A stretch of DNA of 57,353 nt, taken from the NCBI GenBank assembly GCA_900769975.1, contig CAAGIR010000286.1:1-57353 (forward strand), read 5' to 3'. Below the pieces are notes generated by a model. That model saw nothing but the letters and a program-made list of their open reading frames with translations. It was not told the origin of the DNA and ran no database searches. Each line of letters begins with the position of its first letter. The stretch's first letter is position 1. Shown here in pieces: positions 23,779 to 33,250 of this stretch. The position numbers and the translations under genes were made by a program. Origin of the DNA: Spirochaetia bacterium. Its GTDB lineage: Bacteria; Spirochaetota; Spirochaetia; Treponematales; Treponemataceae.

Positions 23779-24918
23779 ATGAATGTATTTAATCAATTAT
23801 CGGAAAAGATTCAAAAGTCGCTTGAAACGTTAAACATTACCTCGCCTACTCCTGTTCAAACAGAAATAATTCCGAAAATTCTCGAAGGAGAAAATGTTTT
23901 ATTTCAGTCAGATACAGGAACGGGCAAAACTTTTGCATATCTTCTGCCGTTAATTCATAAACTTGATGATTTGCAGAAACAAAATGGAAATACCACTTTG
24001 GTGCGGATTATTATAGTTGCTCCAACGTTTGAACTTGCTTCACAAATTAACAGTGCATGTAAAAGTGTAACAGATTACAAATCTTCTTTGATTATTGGTG
24101 GAGCGCCCATCAAACGTCAGATTGAATTACTAAAAGAAAAACCGCAGATTATAATCGGAACAGCAGCAAGAATTGTAGAATTAATTAATTTAAAAAAATT
24201 AAAAATTGACAATCTTTTTGGAATAGTTTTTGATGAAACTGACAGACTTCTAAAAAAAGAAGCAGTTGCTGATACTTCAAGCCTTCGTGATTTATTACCC
24301 AAAAAAACGCAGATTATCGCCTGTTCTGCTACATTAAATAAGCAGACAAGAATTTTCTTTGCAGATTCCAAAAATATCATTATGCCCCCAGAAGATGTAT
24401 TGAAAAATAAAATTACGCATTGGGCAATTTTTGCAGAAAATCGTGATAAAATCGATACTTTACGCAAATTTTTGGCTGCAGAAAAACCTTACAAAGCACT
24501 TGTTTTCACTTCACGTTCGGATCAAGTTGAAAATATTTACAATAAACTAACGTACAAAAAAGTGGAATGTTTATGTCTGCATGCAAAATCTGATAAACAA
24601 CAAAGAAAAAACGCAATAGATTTTTTCAAGCGTGGGAAATTTCCAATATTAATTACAAGCGATTTAGCCGCTAGAGGACTGGATATTCCAGATGTAAGTC
24701 ACATTATTCAAATGGATTTACCTCAAGATGAAGATTTTTTTGTTCACCGCTGCGGAAGAACAGCAAGGGCTGGTAAAACGGGAATTAATATTGTCATCGG
24801 TGATGAATGGGAAATGAATCATTACGCAAAGCTTGAAAAAAAGTTTGGGCTTACTGTTTATCCCAAAGAAATTCATAATGGACAAGTTGTAAATTGTTCA
24901 GAAATAGAAGATTCATAA
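23779..24918 (+). CDS. DEAD-box family RNA helicase with DETD motif
   Basis: A 379-residue helicase core without a long C-terminal tail. Motifs: Q-motif region SPTPVQTEI, Walker A SDTGTGKT, Ib-like IIGTAARI, motif II FDETD (DETD instead of DEAD), motif III CSAT, motif V ARGLDIP, and motif VI HRCGRTAR. RNA helicases of this compact type act in ribosome assembly or mRNA decay, but the target cannot be read from sequence. The gene starts only 6 nt after clpX, so the two are probably cotranscribed. There is no clear Shine-Dalgarno site, and translation may be coupled to clpX. Confidence 0.9.
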   Translation: MNVFNQLSEKIQKSLETLNITSPTPVQTEIIPKILEGENVLFQSDTGTGKTFAYLLPLIHKLDDLQKQNGNTTLVRIIIVAPTFELASQINSACKSVTDYKSSLIIGGAPIKRQIELLKEKPQIIIGTAARIVELINLKKLKIDNLFGIVFDETDRLLKKEAVADTSSLRDLLPKKTQIIACSATLNKQTRIFFADSKNIIMPPEDVLKNKITHWAIFAENRDKIDTLRKFLAAEKPYKALVFTSRSDQVENIYNKLTYKKVECLCLHAKSDKQQRKNAIDFFKRGKFPILITSDLAARGLDIPDVSHIIQMDLPQDEDFFVHRCGRTARAGKTGINIVIGDEWEMNHYAKLEKKFGLTVYPKEIHNGQVVNCSEIEDS

Positions 24919-24928
24919 GGAATTCAAT

Positions 24929-26116
24929 ATGAAACTTGCAATTGATACTTTTGGTTCAGATCATGGACGCTCAGGTTTTGGTTCTTATATTTTGAATTTT
25001 ATTTCAAATCTTCCTTCTGATATTTTCTCTTCGGAATTAGAAGGAACTACTATCAATGCAGATACAAAAAATCAGAAAACAGAAAAAGAACAAAACGATA
25101 CTGCTAACGACATAAAAATTGAACTTTTTGGACTTGAAGACGATCATTATACATACACTTCTGGAAAAGACATTCCATTTATTTCTCCAAAACTTTCTTC
25201 ATCTAAAAATGCTGAACAAAAATGGCATCTTCATAAAATTAATGGTTTTATAAAAAAAAATGAATACGATGCTGTTATTTTTCCATGCGTCTCAAAAGTT
25301 TTACCAGTAAAATTCAAAAAATACACAGGAATTGCGATTATAAACAGTATTATTTCAACTGAATTACAAGGAATGCCCTATTTACAAAAAAAAAGATTGA
25401 TAAAAGGGCTTAAAAATATTCAGATGATTATTGCGGCTTCCAATTATATAAAAGAAGATTTAACAAAGCTTGGAATTTCAGAGCGTAAAATTACTGTCAT
25501 TCATAACGGAATAGATCATAAATTATTTTTTCCTATGGTTAATCTGGATGATGATATTATTGATATAAATCCGTTTTCCATCAAAAGACCGTACTTTGTT
25601 TATGGTTCAAGTCTTTCGAGTTCCGAAAAAAAACATATAGAACTGATAAAAGCTTTTGAACTGTTCAAAAAAAATACAGGATTGCCGCATAGACTTGTTC
25701 TGGCAGGAAATGAAGGTGAATATTCCAAACAAATTCATGAAACAGTTTTTTCTTCTGATTATGCTAGTGATATTTTTCTTGTGGGATTTTTTCCTCATGA
25801 AAGTTTTGCAAAACTTTATTGCGGTGCAGAAGCATGCGTTTTTCCTTCTGTAAATGAGGGTGTTGGCTTGCCAATTCTTGAAGCAATGGCGTGCGGAATT
25901 CCTGTTTTGTGTTCTACAAAGGGGGCATTAAAAGAAATTGGCGGAACATCACCTTTATATTTTGATTCAAATAATATTGATCAGATAGCCGCTTTAATGC
26001 AAAAAATAGTAGAAGACAAAGAATTACGCAAAAATATTGTTTTTGACAGCATCTTATGGGCAAATGAATTCAACTGGGAAAACACAGTAAAAAATACGCT
26101 TGCACTTTTACAATAA
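24929..26116 (+). CDS. Family 4-like (GT-B) glycosyltransferase
   Basis: A 395-residue GT-B glycosyltransferase. The C-terminal half has the typical donor-binding segment EGVGLPILEAMACGIPVLCS (a Glu-x7-Glu motif), and the N-terminal half has FGSYILNF. Residues 46-65 form a polar insertion rich in Lys, Asn and Thr. The acceptor and sugar are unknown. The gene starts 10 nt after the helicase stop and uses AAGGA before the ATG. It is not adjacent to the dTDP-sugar genes at 39060-41786. Confidence 0.88.
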   Translation: MKLAIDTFGSDHGRSGFGSYILNFISNLPSDIFSSELEGTTINADTKNQKTEKEQNDTANDIKIELFGLEDDHYTYTSGKDIPFISPKLSSSKNAEQKWHLHKINGFIKKNEYDAVIFPCVSKVLPVKFKKYTGIAIINSIISTELQGMPYLQKKRLIKGLKNIQMIIAASNYIKEDLTKLGISERKITVIHNGIDHKLFFPMVNLDDDIIDINPFSIKRPYFVYGSSLSSSEKKHIELIKAFELFKKNTGLPHRLVLAGNEGEYSKQIHETVFSSDYASDIFLVGFFPHESFAKLYCGAEACVFPSVNEGVGLPILEAMACGIPVLCSTKGALKEIGGTSPLYFDSNNIDQIAALMQKIVEDKELRKNIVFDSILWANEFNWENTVKNTLALLQ

Positions 26117-26203
26117 AAAACATTATAATAGATAAGATTAACATAAAATACTTTTTTTAAATTTTATCGTTTTCTTTTTCAAAAAAGTTATCTGGAGAAA
26201 ATT

Positions 26204-29095
26204 GTGTTCTTAAAAAGCCTTGATATACATGGATTTAAATCTTTTGCAGATAAAACTCATATTGATTTTGCAGAAGGAATTACAGCATTAGTCGGACCAA
26301 ACGGTTGCGGAAAAAGTAATGTTGTTGATGCCATCAAATGGGTACTCGCTGAACGTAACTCAAAAAATCTTCGTGCCGAAAAAATGGAAGATGTAATATT
26401 TAACGGCACAGAAAAACGTCCTGCATTAAACACCGCAGAAGTTACTTTAACTATTGCAAATGACAAAGGTCTGCTTCCTCTTGACGAAGAAGAAATTGCG
26501 ATTACTCGCCGTTTATATCGTTCTGGTGATGCTGAATATTTTATCAATAAACGTCCTGCAGGTCCTACTGAAATCAGAAGGCTTTTTATGGATACTGGTG
26601 TTGGAAAAGCGGCATATTCTGTTATGGAACAAGGAAAAATCGACCAGATTCTTTCAAGCAAACCAGAAGACAGACGTTACCTTTTTGAGGAAGCAGCAGG
26701 GATAAGCCGTTCCAAAGCTGAATGTGCAGAAGCAGAAAGAGAACTTGAAAAAACAAGACAAAATATGGTTCAGATTGAAATTGCCATGAATGAAATTAAA
26801 AGGCAATACGATTCGTTGAAAATTCAATCTGAAAAAACTATAAAATACAGAAAATATAAAGAAGAAATTTATGAAACTGAACGGGATCTTGCACTTTTAC
26901 GATTAAAAAACTTTGTTCAAGATAAAGCAAGACATGAAGAAGATCTAAAAAATGTTCTCGAAAAAAGGGATAAAATCCGTCAGGAAATAGAAGAAATTAA
27001 TAATACCATTTCCGAAAACATGGATAAAGTTAAGGAAATGCAGGACAATCTGTATAATAAACAGGCAAGTCTTTTAGCAATTGGCCAGGAAAAAAATGGT
27101 AAACTGGAGTTAATCAAGCAGCAGAATAATCAGTCTATGATTATGAAAGAAAAAATATCTTCACTGGAAGGACGAAAATCTGCTATACAGGAAAGAATTG
27201 ATAACATTCAGGAAGAAATTGACGAGCAGAATGCAAATCTTCATTCAAAAACAAAACAACTCAAAGATATACAATCAAATATTCAGTCTTTTGAACAGAA
27301 TATTATAACCAGCAGTTCCCAGATTACAGAAAATGACAGACTTGCTGATAACCTTCAAAAACAAATTGCACAGCTTGAAGAAAAACGTACAGATTTACAG
27401 ACAAAACTCGCAGAAATTACAGAAGACATTGTAAAAAAACTGGACGAAAAATTAAAAGATGCAGGATTTAGCGAAAATGCCTTAAAAAAAGCAAAAGAAG
27501 AACTGGAAACAACTTTAAGCAAACTTCAGATTTTCGTAGAAGGCAGGAAAAATATTTTTTCTGATATGGCTGTTCAAAATCTTTCACTTCAAGAATATAA
27601 AAATGCCGTCAACGAAGCAACAGATGCATTTTCAGATACCATAGCACAACTGGAAACATTAAAATCTTGTTTAACAGAATATCAAAATGCATCGCCTGCC
27701 TTTATCACAGAATTTCTTTCGCCACAGGGTATTATGACAAAGAAACATGATATTGATGAACAGATTAACAAAAACTTAAGTGAAGTTGAAAACCTGAATA
27801 ATCAGATTGCTGACTTGCATGGCGAAAACAAAAATCTTTCTTCAAAAATAGATGAATATAAAGACACCTTAAATAAATTAAAACTCAATGAAATTCAAAT
27901 GAAAGAGCAGATTTCTTCAAGTCAAAATCAAATTAATATGCTCAACAGGCAGCTTTCTGGAGAAAAAACGACGCTTGAAGAAACAGAAAGTGAACTTTTC
28001 ACAGAATCTAAACGCCTTGACGAAATAAATGAACAGATTATTACCTATCAGGATGAACTTGCAGAAATAGAATACCGCGGTAAAAAACTTGCAGAAGAAA
28101 TGGATGAACTTGATCAGGAAATAGCAAAGGCAAATAAAAATGTTTACGGCAAGAATGATACATTAAATAAAAAAAGAGAAGAACAGAATAAATATCAGCA
28201 GCAATATGAAAAACTGACTATTTCCATCAATTCTTCGGATAATGATATCAGAAATGTTAAACAAAATTTTCAGGATCAGTATTCACGTGATTTAATGGAA
28301 TTTGAAGAACGAATGTACAAAATCTCAATTCCTGCTGCCGATTTACGTGAAAAACTTTCTCAAACAAAAAAAGATTTTGCAGCGCTGGGCAGTGTTAATT
28401 TGATGGCACCAGAAGAATTTGGTGAAGTAAAGGAACGTTACGAACGACAGCGTACAAATTATGACGATACGCAAAAATCACTGGAAAATTTAATTCGTGT
28501 AAGCGAAGAAATCCGTTCAAAATCTGCAGAAATGTTTTTGGAAACATATAATCAGATTAAAAAGAACTTTCACAATATGTTCAGACGCCTTTTTAATGGT
28601 GGTCGTGCAGAATTAAAACTGGCAGATCCTACAAATATTCTTACTTCTGGTATTGATATTTATGCTCAGCCGCCTGGAAAAAAACTTGAAAACATCGCCC
28701 TTCTTTCTGGTGGTGAAAAAACGATGACAGCAGTTGCACTTTTATTTGCAACATATCAGGTTCGCCCAAGTCCTTTCTGTCTTTTGGACGAAATTGATGC
28801 TGCCCTTGACGATAAAAATGTTTCAAGTTTCGTTACGGCGCTTGAAAGTTTTGCAAGTGTCAGCCAGTACATTGTAATTACTCACAATAAAAAAACAGTA
28901 ATGGGTGCTTCGACAATGCTTGGAATTACAATGGAAGAATCTGGTGTCAGCAAAATGATTGCGTTAAAATTAGATGAAGACATAAAACGGGGAGCAGAAA
29001 TTGACCGCTCTCAAGAAGATTTTGAAGAAGAAGATGTTCCTGATGAAGAAGGAATTGTGATTCCACCAAGGCCTCCGAAACGTCAGCAGAAATAA
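26204..29095 (+). CDS. smc: SMC chromosome segregation ATPase with no typical hinge
   Basis: Smc is the ring-forming ATPase of bacterial condensin. The 963-residue protein has N-terminal Walker A GPNGCGKSNVVDAIKW, the long coiled coil, the ABC signature LSGGEKTM and Walker B CLLDEIDAALDD near the C-terminus. B. subtilis Smc is about 1186 residues. The gap is in the middle: about residues 395-530 form an Ala/Glu/Lys-rich helical stretch, and I do not find the Gly-rich SMC hinge with its AIExALG-like motif. The GTG start has GGAG upstream. It closes the tig-to-smc block. Confidence 0.92.
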   Translation: MFLKSLDIHGFKSFADKTHIDFAEGITALVGPNGCGKSNVVDAIKWVLAERNSKNLRAEKMEDVIFNGTEKRPALNTAEVTLTIANDKGLLPLDEEEIAITRRLYRSGDAEYFINKRPAGPTEIRRLFMDTGVGKAAYSVMEQGKIDQILSSKPEDRRYLFEEAAGISRSKAECAEAERELEKTRQNMVQIEIAMNEIKRQYDSLKIQSEKTIKYRKYKEEIYETERDLALLRLKNFVQDKARHEEDLKNVLEKRDKIRQEIEEINNTISENMDKVKEMQDNLYNKQASLLAIGQEKNGKLELIKQQNNQSMIMKEKISSLEGRKSAIQERIDNIQEEIDEQNANLHSKTKQLKDIQSNIQSFEQNIITSSSQITENDRLADNLQKQIAQLEEKRTDLQTKLAEITEDIVKKLDEKLKDAGFSENALKKAKEELETTLSKLQIFVEGRKNIFSDMAVQNLSLQEYKNAVNEATDAFSDTIAQLETLKSCLTEYQNASPAFITEFLSPQGIMTKKHDIDEQINKNLSEVENLNNQIADLHGENKNLSSKIDEYKDTLNKLKLNEIQMKEQISSSQNQINMLNRQLSGEKTTLEETESELFTESKRLDEINEQIITYQDELAEIEYRGKKLAEEMDELDQEIAKANKNVYGKNDTLNKKREEQNKYQQQYEKLTISINSSDNDIRNVKQNFQDQYSRDLMEFEERMYKISIPAADLREKLSQTKKDFAALGSVNLMAPEEFGEVKERYERQRTNYDDTQKSLENLIRVSEEIRSKSAEMFLETYNQIKKNFHNMFRRLFNGGRAELKLADPTNILTSGIDIYAQPPGKKLENIALLSGGEKTMTAVALLFATYQVRPSPFCLLDEIDAALDDKNVSSFVTALESFASVSQYIVITHNKKTVMGASTMLGITMEESGVSKMIALKLDEDIKRGAEIDRSQEDFEEEDVPDEEGIVIPPRPPKRQQK

Positions 29096-29116
29096 ATTAC
29101 AGCAATATAAAGCAAT

Positions 29117-29518
29117 ATGAATAAAATTATAGAAGATTTTATTGAAAAAATAAAAAATGTTTTCTCTTTGATAAAAAATAAAGTTATAGATTTATATAAC
29201 GAAAACAGACAGCTTTTTTTTGTTTTCTCTTCCCTTCTTATAATTATATTGCTTTGCATAATTTTATTGATTTTCATTCCAAAAAACAAAAAAGAAAACG
29301 TTACTTACAATACAGACACTCTGGAACTTTCAGAAAAATTATTAATTCCAGACGGGCCTGAACTTCCAAATAATTACACATTTTCACGCGAAACAACAGA
29401 AAAATGGTCGCAACAGGAAGCTGAATCATGGTTTACAAATCCATCTCAAAAAGATATTGATGCTCTTTCAAATTCTAATAATAAAATGATTCATGAAATC
29501 ATAGGAGCAGCACCATGA
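29117..29518 (+). CDS. Single-pass membrane protein, unknown function
   Basis: A 133-residue protein. The N-terminal 35 residues look like a helix, followed by one clear membrane span (LFFVFSSLLIIILLCIILLIFI, about 35-56), then a polar tail that would lie outside. No family is recognised. It begins 21 nt after the smc stop, and its stop overlaps the start of the next lipoprotein gene (ATGA). This suggests a membrane-envelope unit with the two lipoproteins that follow. Confidence 0.7.
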   Translation: MNKIIEDFIEKIKNVFSLIKNKVIDLYNENRQLFFVFSSLLIIILLCIILLIFIPKNKKENVTYNTDTLELSEKLLIPDGPELPNNYTFSRETTEKWSQQEAESWFTNPSQKDIDALSNSNNKMIHEIIGAAP

Positions 29519-31110
29519 AAAAGTTTTTACCTTTAATTTTGTGTTTTTCTGTTTTTTTCCTCTTTTCTTGTGCTTCAAAACCGCCTGTACAATCAGAATT
29601 ATCACCAGAAATTAATGCACCTTCGACTGATGAAGAAAAAACTGCACCAGCTGCTGACGAAAATAATTCTGATTTAGACAATCTTGAAACTTCCACAGAT
29701 ATTTCCTCAATTTCTTCTAATGAAGAAAACGAAGATTTACACGAGGATTTGGAATCTGAAAAAGAAAATGATGAAGTTCAGACAGAAATTATTAATGAAA
29801 GTGATATCGACATTCCAAACGCAGACATTACACCTGCCATTAATAATGAAGAAAATGAACTGGAAGAAATAGAAGAACCTCCAATTATCACGATTGAACC
29901 TTTACCAGAAGATAATTCAGAAAACCTGCAAATTCAAAATGACAATCAAAACGAAGAGATTGTTCCTGACGAACAGATTTTGCACCAAGAAAATAACACA
30001 CAAACAGTTAATTCAGACACTGCAGACAATGAAGCTAATTCCGACAATACTGACAATCAAACGGATGATATAATTCTTATAGATGAACAGCAGGACTACG
30101 ATGATTCAACGATTATAGAATCAGACAATGATGTAATTGACATTACAAACGATGAATTGCCAGATTCTCTTGAAGAAGAAATTACAAATGATACAGACAG
30201 TCCTGAAAAACAGATTATTCCTTCCAGAAAAGTCACATTAAAACGTCAGGAATATCTAGACATTTCTTACCCTGGAAGCGGATGGATTTATATGGGAATT
30301 ACAGACGGTTCAAAAGATCTTGCTTATTATGGAAGAAAACTTGGTACACAAGATACGAATTTTTCTTTACAGGCCAAAAACGAAGGGACAAAAATACTTC
30401 ATTTTACAAAAAATGACCCTCTGACAGATACTTACATTGATGATTATATTGAAGTAGAAATTCTTTCAGAAAAAGGCTCAAATAAAACACACATTACCGC
30501 TCCTGAATATAAAATGCAACCTTCTCAAAAATCGCAGCAGATTATAGAAAAATCAAAAAATGTTGATAACAACTCAAATCTAAATGAAAAAAATGATGAA
30601 TCTTTAAATATCAGCAAATCAAACAAGGAAGAAAAATCCTCCGAATTCAATAAATCAAACAATAACGATTCAAATACAAACCAAAAACAATCAGTCCCTG
30701 CTGTACAGACTGTCGCACAACTAGACAATCTAAAAGACAATAAAATTGAAAGTACAAAAGCAGATGAATCTTCTGTTACAGTAGAACAAAATATCAAAAA
30801 ATCACAGGCAGAAGAAGAAATTATAGACCCGAAAGTGCTTTTACAAGAGGCAAAAGTTCTTTATAATGAAAAAGAATACAAACTTTCACTTGAAAAAATT
30901 AATGCTTTTCTAGAAACAAGTCAAAATAATATAGATGAAGCATTATTTTTGCAAGGTCAATGTTATGAGGCAAAATCTGAAATACAGGATATAAAGGCCG
31001 CAATTAATTCTTATTCAACGCTTACAAAAAATTATCCTGCCAGTAAAAATTGGGATAAAGCAAATAAGCGAATTATATATTTAAAACGTTTCTATCTGGA
31101 GGCAAGATAA
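29515..31110 (+). CDS. Acidic TPR-containing lipoprotein
   Basis: A 531-residue lipoprotein. The signal ends in FLFSC (lipobox, Cys near residue 19). A long, highly acidic and Asn/Ser/Thr-rich low-complexity region runs to about 230. A structured segment of about 90 residues follows (DISYPGSGWIYMGITDGSKDL near 250-270), then another low-complexity stretch, and a C-terminal TPR-like domain (about 440-531). It is exported and lipid-anchored, and the acidic spacer may keep the TPR domain away from the membrane. AGGAG precedes the ATG, which overlaps the previous stop. No specific function is assigned. Confidence 0.78.
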   Translation: MKKFLPLILCFSVFFLFSCASKPPVQSELSPEINAPSTDEEKTAPAADENNSDLDNLETSTDISSISSNEENEDLHEDLESEKENDEVQTEIINESDIDIPNADITPAINNEENELEEIEEPPIITIEPLPEDNSENLQIQNDNQNEEIVPDEQILHQENNTQTVNSDTADNEANSDNTDNQTDDIILIDEQQDYDDSTIIESDNDVIDITNDELPDSLEEEITNDTDSPEKQIIPSRKVTLKRQEYLDISYPGSGWIYMGITDGSKDLAYYGRKLGTQDTNFSLQAKNEGTKILHFTKNDPLTDTYIDDYIEVEILSEKGSNKTHITAPEYKMQPSQKSQQIIEKSKNVDNNSNLNEKNDESLNISKSNKEEKSSEFNKSNNNDSNTNQKQSVPAVQTVAQLDNLKDNKIESTKADESSVTVEQNIKKSQAEEEIIDPKVLLQEAKVLYNEKEYKLSLEKINAFLETSQNNIDEALFLQGQCYEAKSEIQDIKAAINSYSTLTKNYPASKNWDKANKRIIYLKRFYLEAR

Positions 31111-31114
31111 AATT

Positions 31115-31834
31115 ATGAAAAAGTTAATTAAATCATTTATTGTTATAGGATTTCAAGCAGTGCTGTTATCTTCGTGTGTTATTAAACAGCCGCAGGAAAT
31201 AGTTGAAACACCTAAAACAATTAATGTAACGGGACATGGACGTGTAACTATAGAACCAGATTTAATTTACATAAAATTTTTAGTAAGAACAATGGATTGG
31301 AATGTTTCCAAAGCGGTAGAAAAAAATGCAGTAAATTCTAATAATGCAATTAACGCAATTATAAGTGTTGGAGTTCCACAGGAAGATATTTCTACATCAG
31401 ATTATTCTATTACACAGGATAATTCCAACAACTACCCAGGTCAATATACAGTTAGAAACACAATTTCTGTTGTTATCAGAAATCTTGATATTGCAGGTGC
31501 TGTTATTGATGCGGCTGTAAAACAAAATACTGGTGCAAACGGCGTTACATCATTTAAATATGGTGTTTCTGATCAGACAACTTCTTTGCGTCAGGCAAGA
31601 ACAATCGCAATTCAGGACGCACAGGATGCGGCTTCTCTTTTAGCGGGAGCAAGCGGTTGCAAAATAACTGGTGTTCAGTCAATTAATGAATATCCTTCAA
31701 GAACAATCCAGCAGGCAAACGATTATATGCTGTATAAAACATCTTCAGCGGCCGAAGGTTCGTCTACACAAATAAAAGAAGGCACAATGATTATTTCATC
31801 AGAAGTTAATATTACATACACTATTGAAAACTAA
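31115..31834 (+). CDS. SIMPL-domain (DUF541) lipoprotein
   Basis: A 239-residue lipoprotein with lipobox LLSSC (Cys near 21) and a SIMPL/DUF541 domain. The domain shows the conserved opening INVTGHGRVTIEPDL and the C-terminal region with QDAASLLAGASGCKI. SIMPL proteins are periplasmic or secreted, and their biochemical role is unclear. It starts 4 nt after the TPR lipoprotein stop, with GGAGG upstream. Confidence 0.88.
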   Translation: MKKLIKSFIVIGFQAVLLSSCVIKQPQEIVETPKTINVTGHGRVTIEPDLIYIKFLVRTMDWNVSKAVEKNAVNSNNAINAIISVGVPQEDISTSDYSITQDNSNNYPGQYTVRNTISVVIRNLDIAGAVIDAAVKQNTGANGVTSFKYGVSDQTTSLRQARTIAIQDAQDAASLLAGASGCKITGVQSINEYPSRTIQQANDYMLYKTSSAAEGSSTQIKEGTMIISSEVNITYTIEN

Positions 31835-31878
31835 AGCATAAAAAAATATAATAAATAAAATTATTTTTGGAGATAAAA

Positions 31879-33156
31879 ATGTTAGATTATAAATTTATTA
31901 AAGATAATCTTGATGCTGTTAAACAAAATATAATTAACAGAAATATGAATGCTGATGCTGATAAAGTTGTTGAGCTTTATGACAAACGCACTGCCCTCGT
32001 TACAAAACTTCAATCATTGCAGCAGAAACGTAACGAAAATGCACAGGCAATGAAACAGAAACTTGATAATGAAAAACGTCAGGAACTCATTGCAGCAGGA
32101 AAAGCAATCAAAGAAGAAGTTTCTGCAGTTGAAACAGAAGTTAAGGAACTGGAAATTGCTCTGGAAGATGCTGCAAGACAAATTCCAAATATGGTTCATC
32201 CAAAAGCACCAATTGGAAAACTTGACACAGAAAATCTTGAAGTTAAAAAAGTTGGTACACCACGCAAATTTGATTTTGAACCAAAAGATCACGTTCAGCT
32301 GGGAGAATCACTTGATATTATTGACTTTGACAGAGGAACAAAAGTTTCTGGTCCGAAATTTTATTATCTGAAAAATGAAGCCGTTTTCCTTGAGCAGGCA
32401 CTTATTATGTACGCTTTAAATACACTCAGAAAACACAATTTCCAAATGTTTATCACTCCAGATGTTGCAAAAGAAGAAGTTCTAAAAGGAATTGGTTTTA
32501 ACCCACGTGGAAATGAATCTAATGTTTATTCTATTGAAGAAGAAGGAACATGTCTCGTAGCAACTGCCGAAATCACTCTTGGTGGATATCATCAGGATGA
32601 AATTCTTGACAAAGCAAAACTTCCTTTATTTTATGGCGGACTTTCTCATTGTTTCAGACGTGAAGCAGGAGCCGCTGGCCAATTTTCAAAAGGTTTATAT
32701 CGTGTTCATCAGTTTGATAAAGTTGAAATGTTTGCATATGCTACTCCAGAACAGTCTGATGAAATTCACGAAAAACTTCGCACTATAGAAGAGGAAATTT
32801 TTGAAGGTCTGGGACTTCCTTTCCATGTTGTTGATACTTGTACTGGAGATTTAGGTGCACCTGCTTACAGAAAATGGGATTTGGAAGCATGGATGCCTGG
32901 ACGTAATGGCGGTGAATATGGTGAAGTTACATCTACTTCAAACTGTACTGATTATCAGGCACGCAGATTAAACATCAAATACAAAGATGATGACGGCAAA
33001 AATAAATACGTTCACACTCTTAATGGTACTGCGATTGCTGTTGGTCGTGCTATGCTTGCAATTTTGGAAAATTATCAAAATGCTGACGGTTCTGTTTTAA
33101 TTCCACCAGTATTAGTTCCATATTGTGGCTTTGATAAAATTTTACCAAAAAAATAA
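31879..33156 (+). CDS. serS: Seryl-tRNA synthetase
   Basis: SerRS charges tRNA-Ser. The 425-residue protein has the N-terminal antiparallel coiled coil (about 28-100) that grips the tRNA variable arm, motif 2 in FRREAGAAGQFSKGLYRVHQF, the TSTSNCTDYQARRLNI region, and motif 3 with the GTAIAVGRAMLAILENYQ core. The start at ATG 31879 is preferred over an upstream TTG at 31867, because GGAG sits 6 nt from it. It is followed by a hairpin without a T run. Confidence 0.97.
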   Translation: MLDYKFIKDNLDAVKQNIINRNMNADADKVVELYDKRTALVTKLQSLQQKRNENAQAMKQKLDNEKRQELIAAGKAIKEEVSAVETEVKELEIALEDAARQIPNMVHPKAPIGKLDTENLEVKKVGTPRKFDFEPKDHVQLGESLDIIDFDRGTKVSGPKFYYLKNEAVFLEQALIMYALNTLRKHNFQMFITPDVAKEEVLKGIGFNPRGNESNVYSIEEEGTCLVATAEITLGGYHQDEILDKAKLPLFYGGLSHCFRREAGAAGQFSKGLYRVHQFDKVEMFAYATPEQSDEIHEKLRTIEEEIFEGLGLPFHVVDTCTGDLGAPAYRKWDLEAWMPGRNGGEYGEVTSTSNCTDYQARRLNIKYKDDDGKNKYVHTLNGTAIAVGRAMLAILENYQNADGSVLIPPVLVPYCGFDKILPKK

Positions 33157-33172
33157 TATATAAAAAATATTG

Positions 33173-33206
33173 TAAACTAAATGTTTGTTCTTGAACATTT
33201 AGTTTA
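33173..33206 (+). terminator. Hairpin after serS (atypical terminator)
   Basis: A perfect 13-bp stem, TAAACTAAATGTT with AACATTTAGTTTA, has an 8-nt loop. It is not followed by a T run, so it may act as an mRNA stabiliser, a weak terminator or an operator for the following gene. Confidence 0.45.
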
Positions 33207-33250
33207 TAAACTGTATTTTAAATTTGTAAGGATATTTAAAAGATAAATTA

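Noticed and set aside
31867..31878. SerS start at TTG 31867
   Set aside because: It overlaps the GGAG site for the ATG at 31879, and the family N-terminus begins with that Met.
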